DNA of 64,000 nt, taken from positions 10,653 to 74,652 of the forward strand of contig NZ_FTPD01000067.1 in assembly GCF_900156895.1 (NCBI RefSeq). Reading direction: 5' to 3'. A program made the translations under genes and the position numbers. Below, piece after piece: positions 26,852-35,632 of this stretch (positions are counted from its first letter, which is position 1; every line of letters starts with the position of its first letter). This DNA comes from Mesorhizobium prunaredense (GTDB lineage: Bacteria; Pseudomonadota; Alphaproteobacteria; Rhizobiales; Rhizobiaceae). The notes under the pieces were generated by a model. It ran no database searches. It saw only the letters and a program-made list of their open reading frames with translations, and was not told the DNA's origin.

Positions 26852-28294
26852 ATGCTAGATGCGCCGGGTAGCCAGAGTGTCAACACACCGAAACCGCCAA
26901 TCCGCATGCTTCAGGACCTGCAACTCGCCTCGGACGAAGGCCCGGTCTACCGGCGCCTTGCTGACGCTATTGCCGAACGGATTACAGCCGGCACGCTTGC
27001 CGTTGGAGACCGGCTGCCGCCGCAGCGCGAGATTGCCCGCGCACTGGGCATCAACGTCACCACGGTGACGCGCGCACTGTCGACGCTGCAGCAGCGCGGC
27101 CTGCTCGAAGCGCGGCCCGGACGCGGCACAACGGTCGCGGCCCGCAACGGCGGCGAAGGACCAGGTTTCGTGTCGGCGCCGAGCGAAGACAGCGGCGTCA
27201 TCGATCTTTCCGTGAACAGACCAGCGACCTCGGCCTATCTCGACGCGCTGGCGCTGCTGTTGCCGCGCCTGTCCAAGGACCGGCACTACGCCACGCTTCA
27301 GGACTATCACCCGCCCGACGGGCCGCTGTGGGCGAGAGAGGCAATCGCCGAGTGGATGCGGCCGGCGGCGGGCGACGGCGATCCCGGCCGGGTGGTGCTG
27401 GCGGCGGGCGCCCAGCATGGGCTGGATTGCGTGCTTGGCGCGGTGACCAGGCAGGGCGAGGTCGTGCTCGCCGACGAAGTGACTTATCAGGGCATCAATG
27501 CACTGTGCCGGGTGCATGGGCTCGATCTCAGAGGCGTCGCCATGGACCGTGGCGGCATGCGGGCCGACGCGTTCGAGGCGGCCTGCGCGCAGCTCCGCCC
27601 GCGCGCGGTCTTCCTGGTGCCGACCCTGCACAATCCGACCACCATCACATTGGGCGAGGAACGCCGGCACGAGCTGGTGGCTGTGGCCCGTCGCCATAAT
27701 GTCCTCATCATCGAGGATGACGTCTACCGGCCGCTGGCGGACAATCCGCCGCCGTCGCTTGCCAGCCTCGAGCCCGAATTGACGGTTCACATCGGCGCCT
27801 TGTCGAAATGCCTTGCCCCAGGGCTGCGCCTCGGTTTTGTGATCGCGCCACGCGCCATAGCCGGCCAGGTCGCCGCGGCTTTACGCATCAACTGCTGGAG
27901 CATCAGCCCTCTGACGGCGCTGATCGGCGCGCGGCTGATAGAAGAGGGCTCGGCGGCGCGCATCATCGAAGCACAGAAGCAGGAGCTTCGTCAGCGCCAG
28001 GCCATCCTCACCGAAATCCTCGGCCGCTACGATGTCCAGAGCCACGCCACCTCGACGCATGCCTGGCTGCGCCTGCCGGAGCCGTGGCGCGGCGCGGGTT
28101 TCGCTCGCACCTGCCTGGAACGTGGCGTTGCCGTGCTTCCCGGCGATGCCTTCGCGGTCGGGCGCGAGCCGGTACAGCACGGGGTGCGCATCAATGTCGG
28201 CGCCGCGCGCTCGCTCGACGATCTGCGCACGGCCCTGAACACCATGGCTGAACTGCTCGCGGCCGGGCATCTGCAACTGCCTGGCTTCGTCTAG
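26852..28294 (+). CDS. MocR-type regulator (GntR helix-turn-helix fused to aminotransferase domain)
   Basis: 480 residues. A GntR winged helix at about 30-95 (GPVYRRLADAIAERI through LEARPGRGTTV) is followed by a fold-type I aminotransferase domain with NPTTITLGEERR, IIEDDVYRPL and the PLP lysine in GALSKCLAPGLRLGF. Such proteins use PLP, often with an amino compound, to switch transcription. It is divergent from the importer and lies just upstream of the DadA-like gene, so it probably controls both. A second ATG at 26906 is possible as the start. Confidence 0.9.
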   Translation: MLDAPGSQSVNTPKPPIRMLQDLQLASDEGPVYRRLADAIAERITAGTLAVGDRLPPQREIARALGINVTTVTRALSTLQQRGLLEARPGRGTTVAARNGGEGPGFVSAPSEDSGVIDLSVNRPATSAYLDALALLLPRLSKDRHYATLQDYHPPDGPLWAREAIAEWMRPAAGDGDPGRVVLAAGAQHGLDCVLGAVTRQGEVVLADEVTYQGINALCRVHGLDLRGVAMDRGGMRADAFEAACAQLRPRAVFLVPTLHNPTTITLGEERRHELVAVARRHNVLIIEDDVYRPLADNPPPSLASLEPELTVHIGALSKCLAPGLRLGFVIAPRAIAGQVAAALRINCWSISPLTALIGARLIEEGSAARIIEAQKQELRQRQAILTEILGRYDVQSHATSTHAWLRLPEPWRGAGFARTCLERGVAVLPGDAFAVGREPVQHGVRINVGAARSLDDLRTALNTMAELLAAGHLQLPGFV

Positions 28295-28342
28295 ACCATG
28301 ATCCCGAAAGGTGGGGGCCGGTTTTCGGAAAAGATCATGGTC
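28294..28342. repeat. Palindromic repeat that carries the next gene's start signals
   Basis: GACCATGATC (28294-28303) is perfectly inverted as GATCATGGTC (28333-28342), with CCCGAAA and TTTTCGG forming an inner stem. The element begins at the last base of the MocR stop codon. Its right arm contains GGAAAAG followed by the ATG at 28337 that is the likely start of the oxidase gene. This GATCATG-type palindrome is a familiar dispersed element of rhizobial genomes. Confidence 0.8.
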
Positions 28343-29611
28343 AAACAAGAAGATACGGTCGTGGCAGCACCGGAAACCGTCGAAATCGCCATCGTCGGCG
28401 CTGGCATTGTCGGATTGGCAACGGCACTCCGGCTTGCGGCCGAGGGGCGCGAGGTGCTGCTCATCGATCCCAACGAGCCTGGCTCCGGCGCCTCGTTCGG
28501 CAACGCCGGAACGCTCGCCGAATATGCCTGCATGCCGGTCGGCAACCCGGCCGTGCTGCGCCAATTGCCAAAACTGCTCCTCGATCCGGACAGCCCTTTC
28601 GCATTGCGCTGGACAGCGTTTTTCCAGCTGGCGCCCTGGCTGGTCCGCTTCGTGCGGCAGTCGCTTCCAGCGGCCACCCGCGCCAACGCGATGGCACTCG
28701 CCGGGCTTCTGGCTGAGGCCCTGCCGGCCTGGGAGGAGATGGTGAAAGAGGCCGATATGGCCGACCTGATGCGCCGCAACGGCTGTCTCTACCTGTATCG
28801 CCGCAAGAGCGATTTCGCCAAGGCCGCTGGGGGCAGGGCGCTGCGCGCCGGGTTTGGTGTGCATCAGGAGGTTCTGACGCCGGGAGAGGTGGCCGCGCTG
28901 GAGCCGAGCCTGCCCCCGGCCGGGGCCTGCGGACTGTACTTCCCGGATTCGATGAATGTCACCGATCCAAAGACGCTGATGCGGCGGCTGCTCGATGCCG
29001 CAACCGCCCGTGGCGTGTCGGTGGCGCAGGCTGCTATATCAGGGCTGCAGGTCGAGGCGGACGGTGTCAGGCTCAGCGGTTCCGGCCTGCAGGTCAAGGC
29101 GAACACGGTGGTGATCGCCGCGGGCGCGCAATCGCGGGCGCTGGCCATGCAGGCCGGCGACAGCGTCCCGCTCGAGACCGAACGCGGTTATCATCTCGAA
29201 TTCCCGACGGAAGCGCCTTTGCTCAATCGTCCGGTCTGTCCTGTCGATCTCGGCTTCTACATGACGCCGATGACAGGTCGGCTGCGTGTCGCCGGAACCG
29301 TCGAGCTTGGTGGGCTTGCAGCACCGGCAAATCCGCGCCGGCTGGCGCTGCTGGATCGCGGTGTCAGGCAGTTCTTCCCGCCACTCGGCCGGCCCTCATC
29401 CGAATGGCTCGGGTTCCGGCCGTCGCTGCCCGATTCCCGGCCGGTCATCGGTCCATCGCGGGGCAGCCGCAAGGTGATCCATGCCTTCGGTCATGGTCAT
29501 CTCGGCCTCACCCTGGCGCCGATCACCGCCCGCTTGGTCGCCGAGCTGATTGCCGGACGCGGCGATCCTGACTGCCTCGCGCCCTTTGCGGTGGACCGCT
29601 TCAGTGCTTGA
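28337..29611 (+). CDS. FAD-dependent D-amino-acid dehydrogenase-like oxidoreductase (DadA family)
   Basis: About 424 residues of the DAO fold. IAIVGAGIVGLATALRLA binds FAD at the N-terminus, LLIDPNEPGSGASFGNAGT is the DadA-type follow-on, and FGHGHLGLTLAPITARLVA closes the cofactor site near the C-terminus. It deaminates D-amino acids or related imino compounds and passes electrons to the respiratory chain. An in-frame ATG at 28298 lies in the left arm of the palindrome, but the ATG at 28337 with GGAAAAG upstream is preferred. Downstream of MocR and opposite the importer, it is the likely first catabolic step for the imported solute. Confidence 0.88.
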   Translation: MVKQEDTVVAAPETVEIAIVGAGIVGLATALRLAAEGREVLLIDPNEPGSGASFGNAGTLAEYACMPVGNPAVLRQLPKLLLDPDSPFALRWTAFFQLAPWLVRFVRQSLPAATRANAMALAGLLAEALPAWEEMVKEADMADLMRRNGCLYLYRRKSDFAKAAGGRALRAGFGVHQEVLTPGEVAALEPSLPPAGACGLYFPDSMNVTDPKTLMRRLLDAATARGVSVAQAAISGLQVEADGVRLSGSGLQVKANTVVIAAGAQSRALAMQAGDSVPLETERGYHLEFPTEAPLLNRPVCPVDLGFYMTPMTGRLRVAGTVELGGLAAPANPRRLALLDRGVRQFFPPLGRPSSEWLGFRPSLPDSRPVIGPSRGSRKVIHAFGHGHLGLTLAPITARLVAELIAGRGDPDCLAPFAVDRFSA

Positions 29612-29659
29612 CGCTAGGTCGGCTCCGCCGCGGTAGCGCATGTTCGGCACTATCCAAGC

Positions 29660-29688
29660 AAAAACCCGCCCCGATCTCCGGAGCGGGT
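29660..29688. terminator. Hairpin terminator
   Basis: ACCCGC (29664-29669) pairs with GCGGGT (29683-29688), with an extra CCG/CGG inside. A run of five A precedes it on the plus strand, which is a T-run for minus-strand transcription. It lies 50 bp after the oxidase stop, so it may work in both directions. Confidence 0.6.
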
Positions 29689-29856
29689 CTGTTGCCTGAG
29701 GCGGAACTCAACACATGTCCGCCGCCGCAAGGTCGCCTCGCGATGCTGAAGATCTGGTTAACCGGCCAAAATTGATTCAAATCCAGCTGTGGATATTCGC
29801 CTTTGGGTAAATCGAAATGGGCCATCCTTGTCCTGCGGCGGGCAAAAGGAGAATCC

Positions 29857-30045
29857 ATGACTAGCGACTTTGCCGCCGCCCACCTTCATCTTGAACGAGC
29901 CTGCCACTATTTGCGCGGTGATGACGAGACGAGCAGCGCTGCTCGCGCGGCTCTGGATATTCTGATCGATGCAATTGCCGCAGCCCAGTACAAGCGCACG
30001 CCGGCGGACGTAGTGGAATTTCCCAGAACGGCAAAGCAGCGTTAG
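29857..30045 (+). CDS. Small hypothetical protein
   Basis: 62 residues, no recognised domain. The middle is alanine-rich and probably helical (HLHLERACHYLRGDDETSSA), and the protein lacks a signal peptide or membrane segment. The start is supported by AGGAG about six bases before the ATG. It is a single-gene unit between two hairpins (29660-29688 and 30062-30090). Function unknown. Confidence 0.65.
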   Translation: MTSDFAAAHLHLERACHYLRGDDETSSAARAALDILIDAIAAAQYKRTPADVVEFPRTAKQR

Positions 30046-30061
30046 TCGGCGAACTCTAAGC

Positions 30062-30090
30062 GCGGCGCATCCGGAGGATTAATGCGCCGC
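30062..30090 (+). terminator. Hairpin after the 62-residue ORF
   Basis: GCGGCGCAT (30062-30070) and ATGCGCCGC (30082-30090) form a perfect 9-bp stem with an 11-base loop. A pyrimidine-rich stretch (CTCAAGTTCTTGTTTC) follows. It lies 17 bp after the stop codon. Confidence 0.6.
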
Positions 30091-30110
30091 CTCAAGTTCT
30101 TGTTTCTATA

Positions 30111-30167
30111 CATGTCGTTGTCTTGACATGTCGTTGTCTTGATACCGCCGCGCGCTTGGGCGACATG
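30111..30167. repeat. CATGTCG-type palindromic element with a 16-bp tandem duplication
   Basis: The unit CATGTCGTTGTCTTGA occurs twice in a row (30111-30126, 30127-30142), and its CATGTCG arm is inverted as CGACATG at 30161-30167. It belongs to the same family as the element at 32034-32102. The rest of the gap up to 30417 shows no gene. Confidence 0.75.
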
Positions 30168-30417
30168 CAGGTGCGGGCGAAACAAATGGAGCGGGATGGC
30201 CAGTTCAACTTAAACGCGTCCCGCTTCGGGTCCGCCGTACCCTCTCTCCCAAAGGCTGATGCTCGGTAGCAGGCGCTACCGACGACACCGGATTGACTCT
30301 TATTTGTGCCCGTGCTGATGTTGCAGTGCAACATAGAGCAGCGGGTTCCGAAGGCGGCAAGCCGTCCCCAGTTGGACGCCGAAAGAACCTGCAGGGGAAC
30401 TTGAGGGGGCTTAACCG

Positions 30418-31917
30418 GTGTTTATTGGGCAGTCGCAGTATTCAAGCGCGATACCGTTATGGAACGTTGGTCGCGGCAAGATCACGAAAGTCAGAGGACG
30501 GGACGATACATTTGACGGGTTGACCGCATTTGCCCCGTTCTGGGCAATGGCGGCGATCTTCAGTATCGCCGGTGATATCTACTCCATGCTTGGCTATAAG
30601 GGGCCGCTTTTTGCCGCTCTGAGCTGGTCGGTCGTCCTGTTCAGCCTGCTACTCCTGCTGTACCCGCGGCGGACCGAGTTTTTGATCGGGCTGGTGATGG
30701 TATCGCTTGTGCTGTACGCGCTGCGCATGCCGGTCGCTTCGAACAACAAGACGATCACGGCGGTGATGAACGGGGCTATACTGCTCAGCGCAGCGGTACT
30801 CTATCTGCGGGCCGCCCGCCGCGGCGCCGCGCTGGCCCGGATGGAGCTTTATCAACAGATCCGGATCGTCGCCCGGTCGCTGCTCGCCATCATGTATTTC
30901 TACGGAATCTTCCACAAGATCAACACCGATTTCCTCGATCCTTCCGTGAGTTGCGCGGTGGGCCTTTACGCTCCGCTTGCTCGTCCGTTCGGCCTCGAGG
31001 ACAATCTGTTTGGCCGGTATCTTGCGATCTTCGCCACCTTCGTCATTGAGGCGATCGCGATCGTGTCTCTCTACTGGAAACGTTATTTCGCCGTGGGGTT
31101 CATCCTCGCGCTCGTCTTCCATTACGTGATCCCGATCTCGGCCTATTCCTGGTACATGGACTTTTCCAGCCTGGTGTTCGCGCTGTATGTGCTGAGCATC
31201 CCCACGCCCGCCAGCGAGGCGCTCTATCGCACCTCGCTGGAGTTTACCAATCCGCTGCGCGAGACGTTCGGCCGGATCGGGATCTTGCTGCCGGGCGCGG
31301 CATTGATGTTGTTCGCGGTCACTCTCGTCATTCTGCTCACCTATGCTTTTCCCGGACGCTCCTTCGACATGATGGTCCACTCCGTCTGGATCCTCATTTG
31401 GGCGGTAGTGGGCGGCGCGGCGATGATCGTGCTGGCCTATGTGGCTCTGCAGAACCTGCCTTGCCGGATCGTTTCCTCGCCGCGCCAGCCGCTCTGGGTC
31501 TATTTGGTGCCGGGCTTGTTCTTCCTCTCCTGCCTGTCACCCTATGTCGGGCTCAAGACGGAGAGTTCCATCAACATGTTCAGCAATCTGCACACGGAAG
31601 CCGGCCAGACCAATCATCTGCTCTTTCCCAAACCACCATACCTGTTCAATTATCAGAACGAGGTGGTGAAGATCGTTGATTCCTCGGAGCCTCATCTCGT
31701 CCGGCAGTCGCGGGCGGGCAATTACCACGTCCTCCTCGATCTCAAGAAACAACTGCGCCGGAACCCGGAGGCCTGGGTGACTTACGTGAAGGATGGCGAG
31801 ACGGTTACCCGGGCTAACGCGTCGACCTTCGCGGGCGAAATGCCCAGCCTCATCGAACGCAAGTTGCTTATGTTCAAGTTGGTGGATTTCTCGCGGCCGA
31901 AGGCCTGCACCCACTGA
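30418..31917 (+). CDS. HTTM-type multi-pass membrane protein (vitamin K-dependent carboxylase-like fold)
   Basis: About 499 residues with roughly 11 hydrophobic helices between residues 40 and 395, then a soluble C-terminal tail of about 100 residues. The IMYFYGIFHKINTDFLDP segment and the following SCAVGLYAPL resemble the HTTM (horizontally transferred transmembrane) family. The tail begins with GLKTESSINMFSNLHTE, also seen in these proteins. The GTG start is preceded by GAGGGGG at 30403-30409. HTTM genes often neighbour DCC thiol-disulfide proteins, as here (32110-32511, convergent). The enzymatic role is unknown, and carboxylase activity should not be assumed. It is flanked by two CATGTCG palindromes. 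Confidence 0.72.
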   Translation: MFIGQSQYSSAIPLWNVGRGKITKVRGRDDTFDGLTAFAPFWAMAAIFSIAGDIYSMLGYKGPLFAALSWSVVLFSLLLLLYPRRTEFLIGLVMVSLVLYALRMPVASNNKTITAVMNGAILLSAAVLYLRAARRGAALARMELYQQIRIVARSLLAIMYFYGIFHKINTDFLDPSVSCAVGLYAPLARPFGLEDNLFGRYLAIFATFVIEAIAIVSLYWKRYFAVGFILALVFHYVIPISAYSWYMDFSSLVFALYVLSIPTPASEALYRTSLEFTNPLRETFGRIGILLPGAALMLFAVTLVILLTYAFPGRSFDMMVHSVWILIWAVVGGAAMIVLAYVALQNLPCRIVSSPRQPLWVYLVPGLFFLSCLSPYVGLKTESSINMFSNLHTEAGQTNHLLFPKPPYLFNYQNEVVKIVDSSEPHLVRQSRAGNYHVLLDLKKQLRRNPEAWVTYVKDGETVTRANASTFAGEMPSLIERKLLMFKLVDFSRPKACTH

Positions 31918-32033
31918 GCGCCGCTCTCACGAAAATTGGTAGATGTCGCCGGGCAGTCGACCTAAGCCATCCATTTCGCCGGGAAATGTCCAAATCGCGT
32001 CGCGATTGCAAGAGTCACGCGTCGCTTTAAGCT

Positions 32034-32102
32034 CATGTCGTTGTTGCAAAACCACTGCGCACCCTCGGATCAGGGGCCGAGGGCATGCTTTTGCGCGACA
32101 TG
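32034..32102. repeat. CATGTCG-type nested palindromic element
   Basis: Three nested stems: CATGTCG (32034-32040) / CGACATG (32096-32102), GCAAAA (32046-32051) / TTTTGC (32089-32094) and CCCTCGG (32062-32068) / CCGAGGG (32077-32083). It lies between the convergent HTTM and DCC genes and could end both transcripts. A second copy of the family is at 30111-30167. Confidence 0.8.
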
Positions 32103-32109
32103 AATTGAA

Positions 32110-32511
32110 TTAGCGCGGTTCGAGGTCTGCAGGGATCAGCGAGCGGCCGCGAAGCTTCAGGGTGGCCCGGCGTCCGAGCTTGAGCGCCGGATAGATCAGC
32201 CGCGCGGCCGTCCTGTTTGAGAGAATCCTGCGGTTGAGCCAGCCGAAAAGCGTCGAAGAGGAACTGAGGATCGCCAGGAGATTGATGGCTTCCTCGCCGT
32301 GGTAGACGCGGTCCTCGAAAACGAAGAGCATGCCCTCGTTCAGGTCGAAGCCCTGGCGCTGAAACCCGACAACGCGCGGGTCGCCGGAGCGCGCGTCGAG
32401 CAGTTCGACAGGACCGACGGCGTCGCGCAGCCGGGCAAAGCGGACATAGCTCTGGCAGAAGATGCAGTCGCCGTCATAGACGATAAGCGCCGTCTTCCCA
32501 AGTGGCTTCAT
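32110..32511 (-). CDS. DCC family thiol-disulfide oxidoreductase-like protein (DUF393)
   Basis: 133 residues. IVYDGDCIFCQSYVRFAR contains the D-C-x-x-C motif that names the family, and ARSGDPRVVGFQRQGFDL with GEEAINLLAIL follow as usual. These proteins have a thioredoxin-like fold and are predicted to exchange disulfides. Its ATG overlaps the stop of a 62-residue membrane protein by four bases, so the two are co-translated. The convergent HTTM gene next door is a common partner of DCC proteins. Confidence 0.85.
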   Translation of the reverse strand: MKPLGKTALIVYDGDCIFCQSYVRFARLRDAVGPVELLDARSGDPRVVGFQRQGFDLNEGMLFVFEDRVYHGEEAINLLAILSSSSTLFGWLNRRILSNRTAARLIYPALKLGRRATLKLRGRSLIPADLEPR

Positions 32512-32696
32512 TGCAGCGCCGGATCCTGGCTATGCCCGATCGGTGCTTCTGCGGAGCCATCGATTGCGCAATTGCTGTAGAACGCGCAGCCGGAGACGAC
32601 GGGCAGGTTGCTGAAGGTATCGAAGGCGGCAACGAGCACCAGCCCGACAATGCCGAGCATCAACATTTTCTTGTAGGCGGACAAGTCGCGAAGCAT
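32508..32696 (-). CDS. Small single-pass membrane protein coupled to the DCC gene
   Basis: 62 residues. One hydrophobic helix (MLGIVGLVLVAAF, about residues 12-26) follows a basic N-terminus, then comes a short tail with two cysteines in SGCAFYSNC. AAGGA precedes the ATG at 32696. The four-base ATGA overlap with the DCC gene argues strongly that it is real. The cysteine pair could be a substrate or partner of the DCC protein's CxxC; that is inference. Confidence 0.68.
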   Translation of the reverse strand: MLRDLSAYKKMLMLGIVGLVLVAAFDTFSNLPVVSGCAFYSNCAIDGSAEAPIGHSQDPALQ

Positions 32697-32982
32697 CTTG
32701 GTCCTTTGCTGCTTGATACGGACCTGGTCGATCCGACGTCAAAGCGCGATCGATTTCAACAGCCGGCTGGCTGCAAGAGCGGCAGCCCGTGCCGGTCAAG
32801 GTTTCCTATCGCAAGCTCTTGAACTGCCATAGTGGGCACCAGCCTGTTATTGTGCAGCGCAACAATGGGTGAAGATCGGCGGAAAATCAAGCGGAATGCT
32901 GAATTTCGCCGACTTTATGTGACGTTGCGTCGCCGGCAACCGGCAATCCGCGACTCCGAGCAATTCGCACTTGCCACAAAGT

Positions 32983-34110
32983 ATGATGCGATGCACAATC
33001 GCCATCGAAACCGAAGGACCGGGCCGGCCAATAGGCCGTATCCAGAAAACGCTGAAGTTGAACCTGCCCCTACGTGAGACCTGGCTGGACACCGCCAAGG
33101 GCTTGGGAATCACCCTCGTCGTCATGGCCCACGTCCTCGACCACAGCACCTGGCGCTGGGCGCACCCGATCTACTTTGCGGTATCGCTGTTCTTCATGCC
33201 GTTCTTCTTCATCATATCCGGCTACCTTTTTGCCGTGACGGAGAGGAAGGCGCTTCTCCGGAAGCGCGTCCAGGGCCTGCTCATCCCCTATGTGATGTTT
33301 CTCGGCGCGATCATGGCGAGCGTGCTCGTTGTGGACTTTTTGCGCGGCGATACCCCGGCACCCTGGCAGATCAGGGAACTCATCACCGACGCGCTGCTGG
33401 GCGGACGGCACCTGACGCGCGAACTCGGCGTGTTCTGGTTCGTCACCTGCCTCGTCGCCACGCAACTTGTCTACAACGAGGTCGCGATCAGGACCAGCGG
33501 ACCGACCGATCCCAGCATGCTGATCTTCGTCGGCGCATCCGTCGGCCTCGCCTATTCAATCCAGGCCTATTGGCAGGAAGTGCGCGCGCCGCTGGCTCTG
33601 ACGAACGTGCCGCTCGCCATCGGCGCGTTCTGGTTCGGACATTTCCTGCGCGAACGCGGCATGAGCGCGCTGTGGTCGGCGGTGTTTGTCGTGGCGGTTG
33701 CCGGGGTCGCGCTCGCGGCGGCGCGGACGGGGTCCGACTTTACCTTCAGCATGAAGAACGCCATCTTCGGCCCCCCACTTCTCGGCCTTCTCGTTGCATT
33801 GGCGATCTCGACCTTTATCCTCGGTCTCATCCGCTTCATGGCGATGCCGAGCTTGCGCATCGCTCCGTTGGCGGAAATCGGCGCGGCCTCGCTGGTGATC
33901 ATGTTCGTTCATCAGTTCGTTCATTTCACGCTGCGTGACTTCGGAATGTCTTCCGAGTTGGCGCTGATCGCCCTGTCGCTCGGACTTCCCTATCTTCTCT
34001 ATCGCGGACTGAGGTCGTCGCGGATACTGTCTCCCTGGTTCATCGGAAGCGGAGACCTGGCGCTCAGCATCCAACTGATGAGGCGGAGTCTCGCCTTCCG
34101 GGCAGGCTGA
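32983..34110 (+). CDS. Acyltransferase family 3 membrane protein
   Basis: About 375 residues with around ten transmembrane helices. The signature is WLDTAKGLGITLVVMAHVLD at the cytoplasmic start, with the invariant histidine in MAH, then FFMPFFFIISGYLF. Such proteins transfer acetyl or succinyl groups to sugars of lipopolysaccharide, exopolysaccharide or periplasmic glucan. A TTG at 32971 and ATGs at 32983/32986 are all possible, none with a clear ribosome-binding site. It might modify the glycan made by the 6-19 kb cluster, though the distance makes that speculative. Confidence 0.82.
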   Translation: MMRCTIAIETEGPGRPIGRIQKTLKLNLPLRETWLDTAKGLGITLVVMAHVLDHSTWRWAHPIYFAVSLFFMPFFFIISGYLFAVTERKALLRKRVQGLLIPYVMFLGAIMASVLVVDFLRGDTPAPWQIRELITDALLGGRHLTRELGVFWFVTCLVATQLVYNEVAIRTSGPTDPSMLIFVGASVGLAYSIQAYWQEVRAPLALTNVPLAIGAFWFGHFLRERGMSALWSAVFVVAVAGVALAAARTGSDFTFSMKNAIFGPPLLGLLVALAISTFILGLIRFMAMPSLRIAPLAEIGAASLVIMFVHQFVHFTLRDFGMSSELALIALSLGLPYLLYRGLRSSRILSPWFIGSGDLALSIQLMRRSLAFRAG

Positions 34111-34301
34111 GCACGAACGCGTCCGGGTGACGGCAGCAGCGATTCCTTCCGGATCGGAGATGTCCAGCGCCCGGATCGTCTGCCTTGCGGCCGAGCGTGT
34201 GGGCATCCGAGGAAGGAACAGACCTTCCTGGCCCTGTTCCCGCGAGCGCGGCGGGCGTATTCTCGCGGTCCGACGGGTCGAAATTATCGGGAGGAGATGC
34301 G

Positions 34302-35111
34302 ATGGCTGAGGCAACGCGCCACGACGCCTGGCAGGCCGGGGATAGCTACGACCTCTATATGGGGCGATGGAGCCGTCAGATTGCTCCACCGTTCCTGGAT
34401 TGGCTGGATCCCGCGGAGGGTCTGGACTGGCTGGAGGTGGGTTGCGGAACCGGGGCGCTGTCAGCAGCCATCCTGGCCCGTTGCAATCCCAGGAGCCAGG
34501 TGTCCATAGACCCGTCGGAGGGTTTTCTCGCCAAGGCGCGGGCAAACGTGCCGGACAAGCGTGTCGCGTTTCTCGCAGGCGATGCGCAGGCCTTGGCAGT
34601 CGAATCGGGCAGCAAGGACATGGTCGTGTCGGCGCTTGTCCTCAACTTCGTCCCCGACAGGCAAAAGTCGCTCGCCGAGATGCGGCGAGTGGCCCGCCCT
34701 GGAGCGACGATCGGCTTCTATGTGTGGGATTATCCTGGCGGCGGGGTGGAATTCATGCGGGCCTTCTGGACCGCTGCGACGGCACTTGACCCCGGTGCCA
34801 TCGACCTTACCGAAGACAGGCGTTTTCCGTTCTGCACCCGAGACGGATTAACCGATCTCGCGGAGAAGGCCGGCCTGGGTTCCGTCGACTGCACCCGGAT
34901 CGAAGCGCCCGCCGTGTTCAAGGATTTTGAAGACTACTGGCACCCCTTCACCCTGGGTGCGGGACCGGCGCCCGGCTATTGCATGAGTCTCGACCCCGCA
35001 GCTCGCCAGAGATTGATGGAGAGGCTCCGCGATAGTCTGCCGCGCGGCGAGGGCGGGTCCATTCCCCTGAAAACGAGAGCCTGGGCAGTCAAGGCCAAGG
35101 TGCGCCGATGA
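34302..35111 (+). CDS. Class I SAM-dependent methyltransferase
   Basis: 269 residues. LDWLEVGCGTGALSAAILA is motif I, VSIDPSEGFLAKARANV the acidic motif, and MVVSALVLNFVPDRQKSLAEM the motif of Methyltransf_11/25 proteins. The strong GGGAGGAG just before the ATG at 34302 overrides an open frame from 34185. A single-gene unit; the substrate is unknown. Confidence 0.85.
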   Translation: MAEATRHDAWQAGDSYDLYMGRWSRQIAPPFLDWLDPAEGLDWLEVGCGTGALSAAILARCNPRSQVSIDPSEGFLAKARANVPDKRVAFLAGDAQALAVESGSKDMVVSALVLNFVPDRQKSLAEMRRVARPGATIGFYVWDYPGGGVEFMRAFWTAATALDPGAIDLTEDRRFPFCTRDGLTDLAEKAGLGSVDCTRIEAPAVFKDFEDYWHPFTLGAGPAPGYCMSLDPAARQRLMERLRDSLPRGEGGSIPLKTRAWAVKAKVRR

Positions 35112-35258
35112 CTGGCAGCCCATGTCGCGCCAGACCGGCAGGCCGCCAACTGCTGTCCGGCTGAGAGCTGTCCGGGGCAAAGTTCAGGTTGACCGGCCTT
35201 GTGCGCGAAGCGACAATTCGTCTGGACGGCCGAGATGCAGGCTGCAGGAGGAAACACG

Positions 35259-35564
35259 ATGGATGAGCCCGATCGGTGGCGTCACATGTCGAGCGCGCCA
35301 AGGGATGGCAGCCGAATCCTTGTCACGGTTCGGCCGTCTGAACAGGGGCCGGCGGAAGTCGACCTGGCTTACTGGTCTCGAGCCGACCAGTTCGGCAGCG
35401 AAGGCTGGCGCGCTTCCGACTCGTCGCCCGGACGCGTGGTTGAATACGCCGAGCCCGAGCTGAAATGCTGGATGCCACTGCCGACCGCCAATCTGAGCAA
35501 GGGTTCATTGCCGAGCCCCTGGGATGAAGAAGATGTACCGCTGCTGGATGGATCGGGGATATGA
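35259..35564 (+). CDS. Small hypothetical protein, DUF551-like ending
   Basis: 101 residues. RHMSSAPRDGSRILVTVR at the start and CWMPLPTAN after mid-length recall the short DUF551-like proteins (W-x-S-x-x-x-P-x-D-G and WMPLP), often found in phage or accessory DNA. GGAGGAAAC precedes the ATG. No membrane segment. Function unknown. Confidence 0.68.
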   Translation: MDEPDRWRHMSSAPRDGSRILVTVRPSEQGPAEVDLAYWSRADQFGSEGWRASDSSPGRVVEYAEPELKCWMPLPTANLSKGSLPSPWDEEDVPLLDGSGI

Positions 35565-35632
35565 GCTGAGCGCGAAGGGGAGTTTTCACCGTAAAAAGGC
35601 CATTGGGATCGAGCTGAAACCCGCTGTCGTGC

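Noticed and set aside
29601..29858. Minus-strand ORF next to the 62-residue gene
   Set aside because: No ribosome-binding site; it contains the hairpin terminator and overlaps the end of the oxidase gene.
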